64,000 nt of DNA from Colwellia sp. Lineage in GTDB: Bacteria; Pseudomonadota; Gammaproteobacteria; Enterobacterales; Alteromonadaceae. This document shows positions 38,573 to 50,590 of this stretch, piece by piece (positions within the stretch are counted from its first letter, which is position 1; each line of letters opens with the position of its first letter). The notes below the pieces were generated by a model, which was not told the origin of the DNA, made no database searches, and saw nothing but the letters and a program-made list of their open reading frames with translations. The DNA is taken from NCBI GenBank assembly GCA_026196955.1, contig JAPHTO010000037.1:1-64000 (forward strand). The letters run 5' to 3'. The translations under genes and the position numbers were made by a program.

Positions 38573-39043
38573 ATGGATATTAATGCCACACTGATTGGCC
38601 AATTAGTCGCTTTTGTCGTATTTGTAATATTCTGTATGAAGTATGTATGGCCACCTATTATTGGTGCCATTGAAGCTCGTCAAGCAACTATTGCTGATGG
38701 CCTTGCTGCTTCAGACCGTGCTGCTAAAGATCTTGAGCTTGCTCAAGAGAAAGCTACAGCTCAACTAAAAGAAGCTAAAATTGAAGCTGCGTCTATTGTT
38801 GATGCTGCTAAAAAACATGAAGCTAAAATTGTTGAAGAAGCTGCTGGTAAAGCACAAGCTGAGAAAGAAAAAATCTTAGCGTCTGGTCACGCAGAAATCG
38901 AAACTGAACGTAACCGTGCTAAAGAAGAACTACGCCAACAAGTGGCTGTTCTTGCTGTAGCGGGTGCCGAGAAAATTCTTGAGCGTTCAATAGATGCCGC
39001 TGCACACAGCGACATTTTAGATAAACTCGTCGCTGAACTTTAA
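38573..39043 (+). CDS. atpF: ATP synthase F0 subunit b
   Basis: 156 aa, the E. coli length. One N-terminal membrane helix ([23 protein letters not shown]) is followed by a long charged alpha-helical dimerisation stalk (Ala/Lys/Glu rich). It is the peripheral stator. Strong AGGAGG ribosome site. Confidence 0.97.
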   Translation: MDINATLIGQLVAFVVFVIFCMKYVWPPIIGAIEARQATIADGLAASDRAAKDLELAQEKATAQLKEAKIEAASIVDAAKKHEAKIVEEAAGKAQAEKEKILASGHAEIETERNRAKEELRQQVAVLAVAGAEKILERSIDAAAHSDILDKLVAEL

Positions 39044-39055
39044 GAGGAAAGAGCT

Positions 39056-39589
39056 ATGTCTGAATTGACAACTGTCGCTCGTCCTTACGCTAAAGCAGCG
39101 TTCGACTTCGCCGTTGAAGCTAAAGCAATTGATAGCTGGTTAGCCCAGTTAACTTTTGCTGCTCAAGTTGCTCAAGACGATACCATCATTGGTTATTTAA
39201 CTGGTGGTGCATCGGTAGAGCAAGCACAAACATTATTTTTAAATGTTTGTGGTGAGCAAGTAGATGGTCAAGGCCAAAACTTTATTAAAGTAATGGCTGA
39301 AAACGAACGTTTGTTGGTGCTACCACAAGTGCTTGAACAATTTATAGCTTTAAAAGCTGAATTTGAACAAGAAGTCACTGTGGATGTTACCTCTGCTGTT
39401 AAATTAAAAGTAGCACAGACAAAAACATTAAGCGCCGCGCTTGAAAAGCGCTTGGCACGTAAAGTAAAGCTTAATTGTATTGTTGATAAAAACATTGTTT
39501 CTGGTTTGATTATTCAAGCGGGTGACATGGTAATTGATGGCTCTGTAAAAGGTAAACTGAGTCGTCTAGCAACAACATTACAATCTTAG
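39056..39589 (+). CDS. atpH: ATP synthase F1 subunit delta
   Basis: 177 aa, same as E. coli. The N-terminal helical bundle starts [22 protein letters not shown]. The C-terminal signature is [23 protein letters not shown]. It links the b stalk to the alpha3beta3 head. Confidence 0.97.
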   Translation: MSELTTVARPYAKAAFDFAVEAKAIDSWLAQLTFAAQVAQDDTIIGYLTGGASVEQAQTLFLNVCGEQVDGQGQNFIKVMAENERLLVLPQVLEQFIALKAEFEQEVTVDVTSAVKLKVAQTKTLSAALEKRLARKVKLNCIVDKNIVSGLIIQAGDMVIDGSVKGKLSRLATTLQS

Positions 39590-39604
39590 ATAAGGGAACA
39601 GAGC

Positions 39605-41146
39605 ATGCAACTGAATTCCACTGAAATCGCTGAACTGATCAAGAATCGCATTGAACAGTTTGACGTTGTCAGCGAAGCTCGTAACGAAGGTACTATCGTT
39701 TCTGTAACAGACGGTATCATTCGTATCCATGGCCTTGCCGATGTAATGCAAGGTGAAATGATCGAACTTCCTGGTAGCCGTTTTGCTATCGCATTAAACT
39801 TAGACCGTGATTCGGTCGGCGCGGTAGTTATGGGTCCGTACGCGGACTTAGCTGAAGGACAAAAAGTAAAAGGTACTGGCCGTATTTTGGAAGTACCTGT
39901 AGGTCGTGGTCTATTAGGCCGTGTAGTAAACACCTTAGGTGAACCAATTGATGGCAAAGGCCCAATTGAAAACGATGGCTTCTCTCCTGTAGAAGTTGTT
40001 GCACCGGGTGTTATCGACCGTAAATCAGTTGACCAACCAGTACAAACTGGTATCAAGTCAATTGACTCTATGATTCCAATTGGTCGTGGCCAACGTGAAT
40101 TAATCATTGGTGACCGTCAAATCGGTAAATCAGCGATTGCACTTGACGCCATCATTAACCAAAAGAACACAGGTATCAAAAGTATTTATGTAGCAATTGG
40201 CCAAAAAGCCTCTACTGTTGCTAACGTAGTGCGTAGCTTAGAAGAGCACGGCGCATTATCAAATACTATCGTAGTTGTTGCTTCAGCCTCTGAAGCTGCT
40301 GCACTACAATACCTAGCACCATACTCTGGTTGTTCAATGGGTGAATACTTCCGTGACCGCGGTGAAGATGCGTTGATCGTATATGATGATTTGTCTAAGC
40401 AAGCTGTTGCTTACCGTCAAATTTCATTACTACTTCGTCGTCCGCCAGGTCGTGAAGCATACCCAGGTGATGTTTTCTATCTTCACAGTCGTTTATTAGA
40501 ACGTGCTGCTCGTGTAAACGAAGCCTACGTTGAAAAATTCACTAACGGTGAAGTAAAAGGTCAAACTGGTTCTTTAACTGCTTTACCTATTATTGAAACG
40601 CAAGCGGGTGATGTATCTGCATTCGTACCAACTAACGTAATCTCAATTACTGATGGTCAAATTTTCCTTGAGTCTGATTTATTCAACTCAGGTATTCGTC
40701 CTGCGGTAAATGCTGGTTTATCAGTATCTCGTGTTGGTGGTGCTGCGCAAACGAAAATCATCAAGAAACTTGGTGGTGGTATTCGTTTAGCCTTAGCTCA
40801 ATATCGTGAATTAGCGGCTTTCGCTCAATTTGCCTCAGATTTAGATGACGCTACTCGTGCTCAATTAGAGCATGGTCAACGTGTTACTGAATTAATGAAG
40901 CAAAAGCAATACAGCCCGTTATCTGTTGCTGAAACTGCCGTATCTTTATTTGCTGCAGAAAAAGGTTTCTTAAACGACGTTGCCATTAACAAAATCAATG
41001 ATTTTGAAGACGCGTTACAAACCTATATGAACAGTAACCAAGCTGAGCTTATGGCTACGATTAACGAATCAGGTAACTACGATAAAGACATCGAAGCAGG
41101 ATTGACGTCAGCACTTGAAACATTCAAGTCGACGCAAACTTGGTAA
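39605..41146 (+). CDS. atpA: ATP synthase F1 subunit alpha
   Basis: 513 aa, exactly the E. coli length. Walker [16 protein letters not shown]. The ATP synthase alpha/beta signature [13 protein letters not shown] is present. Non-catalytic nucleotide-binding subunit of the hexamer. The 173-aa minus ORF opposite it is an antisense shadow. Confidence 0.98.
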   Translation: MQLNSTEIAELIKNRIEQFDVVSEARNEGTIVSVTDGIIRIHGLADVMQGEMIELPGSRFAIALNLDRDSVGAVVMGPYADLAEGQKVKGTGRILEVPVGRGLLGRVVNTLGEPIDGKGPIENDGFSPVEVVAPGVIDRKSVDQPVQTGIKSIDSMIPIGRGQRELIIGDRQIGKSAIALDAIINQKNTGIKSIYVAIGQKASTVANVVRSLEEHGALSNTIVVVASASEAAALQYLAPYSGCSMGEYFRDRGEDALIVYDDLSKQAVAYRQISLLLRRPPGREAYPGDVFYLHSRLLERAARVNEAYVEKFTNGEVKGQTGSLTALPIIETQAGDVSAFVPTNVISITDGQIFLESDLFNSGIRPAVNAGLSVSRVGGAAQTKIIKKLGGGIRLALAQYRELAAFAQFASDLDDATRAQLEHGQRVTELMKQKQYSPLSVAETAVSLFAAEKGFLNDVAINKINDFEDALQTYMNSNQAELMATINESGNYDKDIEAGLTSALETFKSTQTW

Positions 41147-41184
41147 GACGTTTTTAATTAAGTAACCTTTTCGGAGAAAGAGTC

Positions 41185-42048
41185 ATGGCCGTTGGTAAAG
41201 AAATAAAAACCAAGATTGCGAGTGTACAAAACACTCAAAAGATCACAAACGCTATGGAAATGGTTGCCGCCTCTAAAATGCGCAAAGCGCAAGATGGTAT
41301 GGCAGCCTCTCGTCCATATGCGACAAATATACGAAATGTGATCGGTCATATCGCGCTTGGTAACTTGGAATATCGCCATCCATATATGGAAGAGCGTCAA
41401 GTTAAGCGTGTTGGCTATATTGTTGTATCAACAGACCGTGGTTTGTGTGGTGGCTTAAATATTAACTTATTTAAGAAAGTGCTCGCTGATGCTGCTAAAT
41501 GGCAGGGTCAAGAAGCTGAAGTTGAATTTGCGGTAGTTGGCTCAAAAGCTACATCGTTTTTCAACAACATGGGCGCTAAAGTAACTGCACAAATATCTGG
41601 CTTAGGCGATAGCCCTTCTGTTACTGACTTAGTTGGTAGCGTACAGGTTATGCTTAAAGCCTATGATGACGGTGAAATTGATAAGTTGTTTGTGGTTTAC
41701 AATAAATTTGTAAACACCATGACACAAGAACCAACAGTTGATCAGTTGTTACCTTTACCTAAATCTGACGATGAAGAAATTAAGCATCGTTGGGATTACA
41801 TATATGAGCCTGATGCTAACGCACTGTTAGATCAATTATTGGTTCGTTATATTGAATCGCAGGTATACCAAGGCGTGGTTGAAAACCTAGCTTGTGAGCA
41901 AGCCGCCCGTATGATCGCAATGAAAGCCGCAACAGATAATGCTGGCGAATTAATTGATGATTTACAATTGGTATTTAACAAAGCGCGTCAAGCGGCAATT
42001 ACCCAAGAGTTGGGTGAAATTGTTGCCGGTGCTGCTGCGGTTGGTTAA
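41185..42048 (+). CDS. atpG: ATP synthase F1 subunit gamma
   Basis: 287 aa. The N-terminal coiled coil is [33 protein letters not shown]. The C-terminal half includes [12 protein letters not shown] and [21 protein letters not shown]. It is the central rotor shaft. Confidence 0.98.
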   Translation: MAVGKEIKTKIASVQNTQKITNAMEMVAASKMRKAQDGMAASRPYATNIRNVIGHIALGNLEYRHPYMEERQVKRVGYIVVSTDRGLCGGLNINLFKKVLADAAKWQGQEAEVEFAVVGSKATSFFNNMGAKVTAQISGLGDSPSVTDLVGSVQVMLKAYDDGEIDKLFVVYNKFVNTMTQEPTVDQLLPLPKSDDEEIKHRWDYIYEPDANALLDQLLVRYIESQVYQGVVENLACEQAARMIAMKAATDNAGELIDDLQLVFNKARQAAITQELGEIVAGAAAVG

Positions 42049-42107
42049 TTGGTAATTAATATATTTTCGTAATTTAACGTAAAGCTAGTTGCTAAAATGG
42101 CAATTAG

Positions 42108-43514
<1,407 letters not shown>

Positions 43515-43573
43515 TCATCTAGTAAGTATCTAGACACTTGTTTAGATACTTACGCTATTAGAGGTCGAGTCAA

Positions 43574-43996
43574 ATGGCATTATTTACTGTAAATCTAAAT
43601 GTTGTTAGTGCACAAGAAAGCTTGTTTTCAGGCAGCATTAAATCATTACAGATCACAGGTAGTGAAGGTGAGCTAGGTATTATGCCTGGTCATGCACCTT
43701 TATTGACCTCACTAAAACCAGGTATGGCATTAATCACTAAAGAAGATAATAGCGAAGAAGTTATCTATCTTTCTGGTGGTATGTTAGAAGTTCAACCAAA
43801 TCAAATTATCGTGCTTGCTGATGTTGCAACGCGTGCAGATGATTTAAATGAACAAGCTGCTTTAGAAGCTAAACAACGTGCTGAAGACAACATGAACGCC
43901 CATGGCGCAGATGTTGACTATGCCGCTGTTGCTGCTGAATTAGCCCGTGCGGTAGCGCAATTACGTGTTATTCAAGCGTCTAACAAGAAAGGCTAG
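43574..43996 (+). CDS. atpC: ATP synthase F1 subunit epsilon
   Basis: 140 aa. N-terminal beta sandwich ([39 protein letters not shown]) and a C-terminal two-helix part ([14 protein letters not shown]). Regulates ATP hydrolysis. Last gene of the complete nine-gene atp operon. Confidence 0.97.
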   Translation: MALFTVNLNVVSAQESLFSGSIKSLQITGSEGELGIMPGHAPLLTSLKPGMALITKEDNSEEVIYLSGGMLEVQPNQIIVLADVATRADDLNEQAALEAKQRAEDNMNAHGADVDYAAVAAELARAVAQLRVIQASNKKG

Positions 43997-44318
43997 TTAA
44001 TATCTTTAAATAAGATATAAACCAAGGTTTAGTGTACAAATACAAACGCCCTGTTACGCAAGTGACAGGGCGTTTTTTTGTTTAAGTTAAAAATGGAAGC
44101 TCCTTTGGGTGAGCTATTTGGCCAATACAAAGCCACTATTAAAGGAAGTTATAAATTCTTAAAAGATACAAGTGCTAAATAGTTAATCTACAAGCAGGTT
44201 ATTTAAGGGCTAACATAGCCCTTAGAAGTATTATAATCAGTGTTGTGCAGCGACGGGTTTCTATGATTACAAATAAAGGGACGAAACGATCCCCCCAAGG
44301 TTACTAACCTTATTGTCA
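43997..44318. other. Gene-free region between atpC and the HI0933-family gene
   Basis: 322 bp between converging genes. It holds the atp terminator (44044-44079), a perfect 9-bp hairpin TAAGGGCTA-ACA-TAGCCCTTA at 44204-44224 and a 6-bp hairpin AAGGTT-ACT-AACCTT at 44297-44311. The last two have no T-run. I see no ORF or known RNA family. Confidence 0.6.
44044..44079 (+). terminator. atp operon terminator
   Basis: A 14-bp stem AAACGCCCTGTTAC / GTGACAGGGCGTTT (one T-G wobble) capped by a GCAA tetraloop and followed by a T-run. A textbook strong intrinsic terminator 47 bp after atpC. Confidence 0.95.
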
Positions 44319-45509
44319 CTAAACCGCTTGACCACATGCCCAGCCACTAGACCAACACCACTGAAAATTATACCCTCCTAAATGACCTGTAACATCAACA
44401 ACTTCACCTATAAAATATAAGCCTTTGCTGTGTTTTGCTTCAAAGGTTTTTGAAGAGAGTTCGTCGGTATCTACTCCACCTAATGTTACTTCTGCGGTGC
44501 GATAGCCTTCGGTGCCGTTGGGTTTGATTTGCCATTCATGAATAGTCTCAGCTAACTGAGTCATTTCAGTATGGGTTAACTGGTTTACAGCCTTATCTAT
44601 CACGCTCCCTTCGTTAACTAATACTTCAACAAAGCGTTTTGGCAATAGTGTCGCTAATAAGTTCTTTAAGGACTTGTTAGCTTGGTTTAGGCGCCATTCG
44701 TTAAGTAAATCAAGCAAGCTGTGCATAGGTAATAAGTTGATAGTTATCGCTTGTCCAGCACGCCAAAATGATGAAATTTGTAATATTGCCGGACCAGATA
44801 AGCCTCTATGGGTAAAAAGAATATTCTCGCGAAAACTGTCATTACTTTCGCTGCTGACTAAGCAATCAATACTAATGCCTGATAGGCCATCAAAACGCTG
44901 TTTATCATGATCATGCAGAGTAAAAGGCACTAAAGCGGCAGTGGTAGGTAAAACATGTAAACCAAATTGCTCAGCGATTTTATAACCAATGGGTGATGCG
45001 CCAAGCTTTGGCATGGTTAAGCCACCAGAAGCCACTACAAGCGCTTGACATTGGTAGGTGCTGTGGTTGGTATGGATTAAGTAGCCAGTGTCATTTTTGG
45101 TGACGCTAAGCACCTCAGTACGCATGTTTATAGTGACGCCAGCCCAGTCGCACTCGGTTAATAGCACATCAAGAATATCTTGAGCGCTATGATCACAGAA
45201 TAATTGCCCTAAGGTTTTGTGGTGATAGTCTACCCCGTGGCGATCAACTAACTCAATAAAGTCGTCAGCTGTGTAGCGACTGAGAGCCGATTTAACAAAG
45301 TGAGGATTTTGACAAATATAATTGCTAGGCTGTGCATTTTGGTTGGTAAAGTTACAACGACCACCGCCACTGATTAAAATTTTTCGACCGGGCTTTTTAC
45401 CCATATCGATAACCGTGACATTTTTGCCTCGATAACCGGCGCTTGCAGCACACATTAATCCAGCTGCGCCTGCGCCAATAATTAACACATCAGTGGTGGT
45501 TAAGGTCAT
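44319..45509 (-). CDS. HI0933/YhiN-family FAD-dependent oxidoreductase
   Basis: 396 aa. The N-terminal FAD fold is DVLIIGAGAAGLMCAASAGYRG, and PGRKILISGGGRCNFTNQN is the diagnostic HI0933 motif. The C-terminal TLGGVDTDELSSKTFEAK, LYFIGEVVDVTGHLGGYNFQWCWSSG also fits. Members are annotated as aminoacetone oxidase-like or BaiN-like flavoproteins; the substrate here is unknown. The start is 3 bp after the ferritin stop, so the two are probably co-transcribed. Confidence 0.93.
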   Translation of the reverse strand: MTLTTTDVLIIGAGAAGLMCAASAGYRGKNVTVIDMGKKPGRKILISGGGRCNFTNQNAQPSNYICQNPHFVKSALSRYTADDFIELVDRHGVDYHHKTLGQLFCDHSAQDILDVLLTECDWAGVTINMRTEVLSVTKNDTGYLIHTNHSTYQCQALVVASGGLTMPKLGASPIGYKIAEQFGLHVLPTTAALVPFTLHDHDKQRFDGLSGISIDCLVSSESNDSFRENILFTHRGLSGPAILQISSFWRAGQAITINLLPMHSLLDLLNEWRLNQANKSLKNLLATLLPKRFVEVLVNEGSVIDKAVNQLTHTEMTQLAETIHEWQIKPNGTEGYRTAEVTLGGVDTDELSSKTFEAKHSKGLYFIGEVVDVTGHLGGYNFQWCWSSGWACGQAV

Positions 45510-45512
45510 TAC

Positions 45513-46040
45513 TTAGGCTTGAGAGTCTGTCATTATGCTACTTGAGCCATTTTTTGCCATTTCAGCAAGATCTTTATCAACAAAAAATAAAGCATGGCCG
45601 TCGTGACCGACTAAATTGATTTTATCTAAGATGCTTTTAAATAATGTTTCTTCTTCGTGTTGCTCAGAAACATACCATTGTAAAAAGTTGAAGGTTGAAT
45701 AGTCTTGGTTTGTGAAAGCTTGATGAGCAAGGGCGTTAATGCGCTCAGTGATCTCACATTCGTGCTCATAAGTCTTTTCAAAAACATCCGCTAAAGAGTC
45801 AAACTCGTGAGGTGGCGCTTGGATAGTACCTAAAATAGGTAAAGCACCTGTTTCACTTACATAGGTGAAGAGGCGTGTCATGTGATCCATTTCTTCAGCG
45901 GCATGTTTACGCATAAACTCTGCAGCACCTTCAAAGCCTTTTTCTTCACACCATGCACTCATTTGCAAGTAAAGATTTGACGAATAAAATTCAAGGTTAA
46001 TTTGGTGGTTAAGTTGTTCTACCATTGTCGCTTTTAACAT
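45513..46040 (-). CDS. ftnA: Non-haem ferritin
   Basis: 24-mer iron storage protein. 175 aa, close to E. coli FtnA throughout ([14 protein letters not shown] is identical in form). Ferroxidase ligands are visible: Glu17 in INLEFYSS, with Tyr24, and the Glu/His pair in [32 protein letters not shown] follows. No Fur box was recognised in the 81-bp upstream gap. Confidence 0.96.
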   Translation of the reverse strand: MLKATMVEQLNHQINLEFYSSNLYLQMSAWCEEKGFEGAAEFMRKHAAEEMDHMTRLFTYVSETGALPILGTIQAPPHEFDSLADVFEKTYEHECEITERINALAHQAFTNQDYSTFNFLQWYVSEQHEEETLFKSILDKINLVGHDGHALFFVDKDLAEMAKNGSSSIMTDSQA

Positions 46041-46121
46041 GATTAAGCCTGTTAATAATAAGAAGTAGCAGGATCTTGCCTTGGTCTGGGTGAATATTCA
46101 AGCCATTAAGGTAAAAGATAA

Positions 46122-46289
46122 CTATTTTTTGTCTAGGGTGACTTCAATAGTTTGGCTATTACCGGCAAACCATTTTTGCACATAAATTGAGCCAAGTACG
46201 GGAGGCATTCCCTCTTTAGGGACTTCTTTATAGCGAACGCTGTTTTTGTTTTGTTTTTCAATTTCAAAAGTGATGGTGGTTTTTGCCAT
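46122..46289 (-). CDS. Small conserved-looking protein of unknown function
   Basis: The track ORF of 102 aa starts inside the neighbouring gene. The ATG at 46289 follows an AGGA site (3 bases away) and gives 55 aa, MAKTTITFEIEKQNKNSVRY..., ending in QTIEVTLDKK. The beta-rich pattern and GMPPVLGSIYVQKWF look like a real folded mini-protein. It has no recognised family and follows the YgjP-like gene by 47 bp. Confidence 0.7.
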   Translation of the reverse strand: MAKTTITFEIEKQNKNSVRYKEVPKEGMPPVLGSIYVQKWFAGNSQTIEVTLDKK

Positions 46290-46336
46290 AATTCCTGAGT
46301 CGTCAATTAAAGATAAGTTATTGTATGCGATAAATG

Positions 46337-46846
46337 CTAATAATATATAGCGCCGTAAGCATCTATTTGAGTTAAATAAATACGTAAGTCTAACTCTACT
46401 TGGTGGTAGTCGCTCATCATATACTGGCATAGCTTGTAAAAAGCTTTGCTGTGATCTTTTTCTTTTAAATGCGCCAATTCATGAACGACAATCATATTTA
46501 AAAATGCTTCAGGTGTTTTTTTAAATAAGCTAGCAATACGTAATTCATTTTTACTTTTTAATTTACTACCTTGCACACGAGATACATAGGTATGTAGGCC
46601 TAATGCATTGTTGATAATGTGGATTTTATCATCAAATTTTATTTGGCTTAAAGGAGCGGATTTCTTTAAGTATTGATTTTTTAAGCTGACAACATAGCTG
46701 CGGAGCATTTTGTCATTGCTAATATCATGAGTATCAGGGTACTTGGCTAATAGATATTTATTCAAGGTGTTTTGCGCAAGCATTTGTTGTACTTGGCTTT
46801 GCACCGCGGGTGAGTATGCAGAAAGATACTTTAACGTACTAGGCAT
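46337..46846 (-). CDS. YgjP-like (DUF45) zinc metallopeptidase
   Basis: 169 aa. The zinc motif VVHELAHLKEKDHSKAFY (HExxH plus a downstream His) is typical of YgjP/SprT-like proteins. The N-terminal part is basic and variable. Substrate unknown. The start is 3 bp after the rsmJ stop, in the prlC operon. Confidence 0.88.
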   Translation of the reverse strand: MPSTLKYLSAYSPAVQSQVQQMLAQNTLNKYLLAKYPDTHDISNDKMLRSYVVSLKNQYLKKSAPLSQIKFDDKIHIINNALGLHTYVSRVQGSKLKSKNELRIASLFKKTPEAFLNMIVVHELAHLKEKDHSKAFYKLCQYMMSDYHQVELDLRIYLTQIDAYGAIYY

Positions 46847-46849
46847 TGG

Positions 46850-47644
46850 TTAGTTTTTAGGGATAGCGGCATTAACGTAAACATCAAAGCGGTTCTTTTT
46901 CATCTTTATGCTCATTGTCGATTTTTTGTCAGCTAAACAAGGTGCATAGCTTGGGCGCTTTACCACCACGCGGTATTTGGCGAGCTCAAGGGCAGGGTTA
47001 AGTAAGTTATCAGCATCTAGATCTTCCCCGACTAACGACTGAAAAACACGCATTTCTTTTTTTACCGCGGCTGATTTTTCACGGTGTGGATACATAGGAT
47101 CAAGATAAACTACATCAATGTGATCCGCTAAGTCCATATTATCAATAGAGGAAACATGTACAAGCTGCATGCGGTTGGCAATATCGCCAACATCACTGTT
47201 GAGTTTTGCTCGTGCTAGACCATCATCAAGTAATGCCGCAACAGCAGGCATACGCTCCATTAAGGTTACTTGGCAACCAAGGCTGGCGAGAACAAAAGCA
47301 TCTCGTCCTAAGCCTGCGGTGGCATCAAGCACATGAGGGGTAAAACCATGTTTTAAGCCTATCGCTTTGGCGATATCTTGCCCGCGGCCGCCACCAAATT
47401 TTCGTCGGTGAGCACTTGCACCTTCAACAAAGTCGACTTTAATACCAGCCAATTTAGGCTCATCGAGTTTTATTAACTCCAATGCCTGTTGATTAAACTG
47501 TAATAAGAATTGCAGTTGTGGGTACTTGCTTACCGAGGCAGCATCGCCAATATAAGTGAACTGCCATTTGTGAGCGACTTTTTTTGCCGCATCACGGTCA
47601 ATGGTGTCAAGGTAGGCGACGCCGATATGCGTATAGTCAGTCAT
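46850..47644 (-). CDS. rsmJ: 16S rRNA (guanine1516-N2)-methyltransferase
   Basis: 264 aa. [18 protein letters not shown] and the SAM motif [19 protein letters not shown], then [20 protein letters not shown], are diagnostic of RsmJ (YhiQ). Linked to prlC as in E. coli. The ATG overlaps the stop of the glycosylase gene by one base. Confidence 0.96.
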   Translation of the reverse strand: MTDYTHIGVAYLDTIDRDAAKKVAHKWQFTYIGDAASVSKYPQLQFLLQFNQQALELIKLDEPKLAGIKVDFVEGASAHRRKFGGGRGQDIAKAIGLKHGFTPHVLDATAGLGRDAFVLASLGCQVTLMERMPAVAALLDDGLARAKLNSDVGDIANRMQLVHVSSIDNMDLADHIDVVYLDPMYPHREKSAAVKKEMRVFQSLVGEDLDADNLLNPALELAKYRVVVKRPSYAPCLADKKSTMSIKMKKNRFDVYVNAAIPKN

Positions 47645-48360
47645 TAAGCTTGTTGCTCTAATTGCACAAAATTATCCCCGCTGGCAAAGGCTATTAAACG
47701 GCTTAATTGCATTAAGCTATAGCCTGTTTGAGTTTGAAGATCGTTAAAATAATTTTGCATGGCCATTAAGCTTTTTTTACTGTGTAGGCCACCTTCAATA
47801 ATTTTCTGCCCTCTCAGATAAGCTTCTACATCTGAGCTAAGAATAAAGGTATCCTTGCCTAATAAACGCAGCACGTTAGGGCCTGTGTTGCCGCCAAGGC
47901 GTTGACCGTGCTTTTTTAAATAGGCCCATAAACCAATGATGTCAGTGGTAGGCCAATCGCTAATAAATTTTGCAAAAGAGCTATTATGTTCAACCTGATG
48001 CTCAAAGAGCATTTGGGCATTTGCCTTGATGGTTTTAACCTTGTTGTAATTACGGATGATTTTAGGATCGGCAGCTTTTCGTTCAAGCATTTCATCAGGC
48101 ATCATCAACATTTTTTCTATGTCAAAATTGAAAAAGCTGTCCTCAAAATCAGGCCATTTATTTTCAACAACACGCCATACAAAGCCAGATTTAAAGATTT
48201 GCTTGGTAAAGGCACTCAACACTCTATCGTCAGTGAGCCTTGATAAAGAAGATGCATCGCCCATCTCACCATACTTAACCACTAATAAGGCTTCTAATGC
48301 TTGCTTACCGCCCTTACGTTGAGCAGCACGCTGATATAAATCATCAAATTTTTCGATCAT
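47644..48360 (-). CDS. DNA-3-methyladenine glycosylase I-like protein (TAG family)
   Basis: The ATG at 48360 gives 238 aa ([18 protein letters not shown]); the track start 14 codons earlier lies in the prlC end. The HhH-GPD-type region includes [33 protein letters not shown] and [18 protein letters not shown]. It resembles E. coli Tag in arrangement, but the zinc-binding Cys/His set of classic Tag is not evident. It presumably removes alkylated adenine; specificity is uncertain. Seven bp after prlC. Confidence 0.8.
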   Translation of the reverse strand: MIEKFDDLYQRAAQRKGGKQALEALLVVKYGEMGDASSLSRLTDDRVLSAFTKQIFKSGFVWRVVENKWPDFEDSFFNFDIEKMLMMPDEMLERKAADPKIIRNYNKVKTIKANAQMLFEHQVEHNSSFAKFISDWPTTDIIGLWAYLKKHGQRLGGNTGPNVLRLLGKDTFILSSDVEAYLRGQKIIEGGLHSKKSLMAMQNYFNDLQTQTGYSLMQLSRLIAFASGDNFVQLEQQA

Positions 48361-48367
48361 AGTTTTG

Positions 48368-50413
48368 TTATGCCTCAATGCCTGAGTGGCGAAGTAGGGC
48401 ATCTATCTCAGGTGCACGGCCTCTAAAGGCTGCAAATAGCTCGCTTGGCTCTTCACTGCCCCCTTTTTCTAAAATATTTGTTAAGAACGACATGCCTGTT
48501 TTTGCATTGAAGATACCTTGTTGTTCAAATAAACCAAATGCATCAGCAGATAACACTTCTGCCCATTTGTAACTGTAATAACCCGCGGCATAACCGCCAC
48601 CAAAGATATGACCAAAACCATGCTGAAAACGGTTAAAATCGGGCGCTTTAACAACAGCGTATTGTTGGCGTACTTGATCTAAAGTTTGTTGAATGTGATC
48701 TTCACTGGCGTTGCTCGTGTAGTTAGCGTGCATAGTAAAGTCGAAAATACTAAACTCTAATTGACGCAACATTTGCATTGCCGATTGGAAGTTTTTCGCG
48801 GCGAGCATCTTATCTAATAACGCTTGTGGTAATGGCTCTCCGGTTTCAAAATGACCAGAAATAAAGGCTAAAGCTTCATCTTGCCAGCACCAGTTTTCTA
48901 AAAATTGGCTAGGTAGCTCAACAGCATCCCAAGGAACACCATTGATCCCTGCAACTGAGCTCGCTTCAACCTGAGTAAGCATATGGTGAATGCCGTGTCC
49001 AAATTCATGGAATAAAGTCACCACTTCATCGTGGGTAAATAGCGCAGGTTTGTCACCTACTGGGCCATTAAAATTACAAGTTAAATAAGCCACAGGGTTT
49101 TGGCTGGAGCCATCGGCCATGACATGACGACCAACGCAGTCATCCATCCAAGCACCACCGCGTTTTTTCTCACGTGCATATAAGTCTAGGTAAAAGCTGC
49201 CGCGCAAGGTGCCATTTTTTGCAAACACATCGTAGAATTTGACATCGTTATGCCAAACATCAACATCTTGGCGTTGTGTTATGGTTAAACCAAACAGGCG
49301 GTGTACAACCTCAAATAGGCCACTAACCACTTTGCTTTCAGGAAAGTACGGGCGTAGTTGCTCATCAGAAATGGCATAGCGGCTTTGTTTTAGCTTTTCA
49401 CTGTAATAGGCAAGATCCCATGCTTGTAGTTGAGTTTGAGCGTGCTCACTGGCAGCAAAATCGCTTAGCTCTTGAAAATCTTTTTCACCTTGATGTTTTG
49501 ATTTAAGCGCAAGGTTTTCTAAAAAGGCCATGACTTCGTCAGTGGTATTGGCCATTTTAGTGGCTAATGAGTGCTGGGCGTAATTATCAAAATCTAGCAA
49601 ATTAGCTAATTCGTGACGTAGCGCTAATAGCTCGTTCATGATTTCGCTATTATCAAATTCGCCAGCGTTAGGGCCTTGATCAGAGGCGCGAGTAACAAAA
49701 GCGTGGTATAACTTTTCTCTCAGCTCTCGGTTATCACAATACATCATAACGGGTAGATAGCTAGGGATGTCTAAAGTAAATAAATAGCCTTGCAGCTCTT
49801 TACTTGCTGCTAATGCTTGCGCCGCATCAAGGGCACTTTCAGGTAAACCCGCTAATTCATTTTTATCGGTAATGTTAATGGTAAAAGCATGAGTTGCATC
49901 GAGCACATTGTTACTAAAACTTGAGCTTAACTCGGATAAACGGGTAACAATTTCACCATAGCGTTTTTTATCTTCATCCTTGAGTGCTATCCCCGATAAT
50001 TTAAAATCGCGTAGGGCGTTAGTGATTACTTTTTGTTGTGCGGTAGTGAGTGAAGAAAACTCATTACTATTTTTAATGCTTTGGTAAGCCTGAAATAAAC
50101 CTTGGTGCTGACCAACAAAGGTGCCGTATTCAGATAACAACGGTAAACAAGACTCGTAAGCTTCACGTAATTCATCGGTACTCACTACAGAATTCATGTG
50201 AGAAACAGGTGAAAATAACTTTGACAATACATCATCAATGGCATCAATAGGCTCAACTAAGTTTTGCCAAGTATAGTGCTCGTTCTGGCTTAGCACGTCT
50301 GCAATAACGTCTTTACAGTCTTGGATAGCTTGTTCAACAGCGGGTTTTACATGTTCAGGTTTAATTATAGAAAAAGCAGGCAAGTCGAAGTTTTGCATTA
50401 AAGGGTTAGTCAT
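48368..50413 (-). CDS. prlC: Oligopeptidase A (M3 family)
   Basis: Cytoplasmic zinc metallopeptidase that degrades signal peptides and oligopeptides. I use the ATG at 50413 (681 aa, MTNPLMQNFDLPAF); the track start is a GTG three codons upstream. E. coli OpdA has 680 aa. The metal motif TLFHEFGHGIHHML is intact. First gene of prlC-tag-like-rsmJ-ygjP-like. Confidence 0.97.
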   Translation of the reverse strand: MTNPLMQNFDLPAFSIIKPEHVKPAVEQAIQDCKDVIADVLSQNEHYTWQNLVEPIDAIDDVLSKLFSPVSHMNSVVSTDELREAYESCLPLLSEYGTFVGQHQGLFQAYQSIKNSNEFSSLTTAQQKVITNALRDFKLSGIALKDEDKKRYGEIVTRLSELSSSFSNNVLDATHAFTINITDKNELAGLPESALDAAQALAASKELQGYLFTLDIPSYLPVMMYCDNRELREKLYHAFVTRASDQGPNAGEFDNSEIMNELLALRHELANLLDFDNYAQHSLATKMANTTDEVMAFLENLALKSKHQGEKDFQELSDFAASEHAQTQLQAWDLAYYSEKLKQSRYAISDEQLRPYFPESKVVSGLFEVVHRLFGLTITQRQDVDVWHNDVKFYDVFAKNGTLRGSFYLDLYAREKKRGGAWMDDCVGRHVMADGSSQNPVAYLTCNFNGPVGDKPALFTHDEVVTLFHEFGHGIHHMLTQVEASSVAGINGVPWDAVELPSQFLENWCWQDEALAFISGHFETGEPLPQALLDKMLAAKNFQSAMQMLRQLEFSIFDFTMHANYTSNASEDHIQQTLDQVRQQYAVVKAPDFNRFQHGFGHIFGGGYAAGYYSYKWAEVLSADAFGLFEQQGIFNAKTGMSFLTNILEKGGSEEPSELFAAFRGRAPEIDALLRHSGIEA

Positions 50414-50590
50414 AATAAGCACAAGTCAATGAATAATAATCTAGATGTAATGGCTACAAGGGGATTATTCAAGGGAAGAGGCTCTTGCAAGTGAAAAATT
50501 TTATAGGTTAATGGGCAGCTTATTTTTAGAGCTGTTATACTTTATCAATGTTTTGTTGTAGTGAAACCCTTTCGTTAAGGTTGTAATGGT

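Noticed and set aside
39586-40107. 173-aa minus-strand ORF opposite atpA
   Set aside because: Antisense shadow of a highly conserved gene with no ribosome site or family resemblance.
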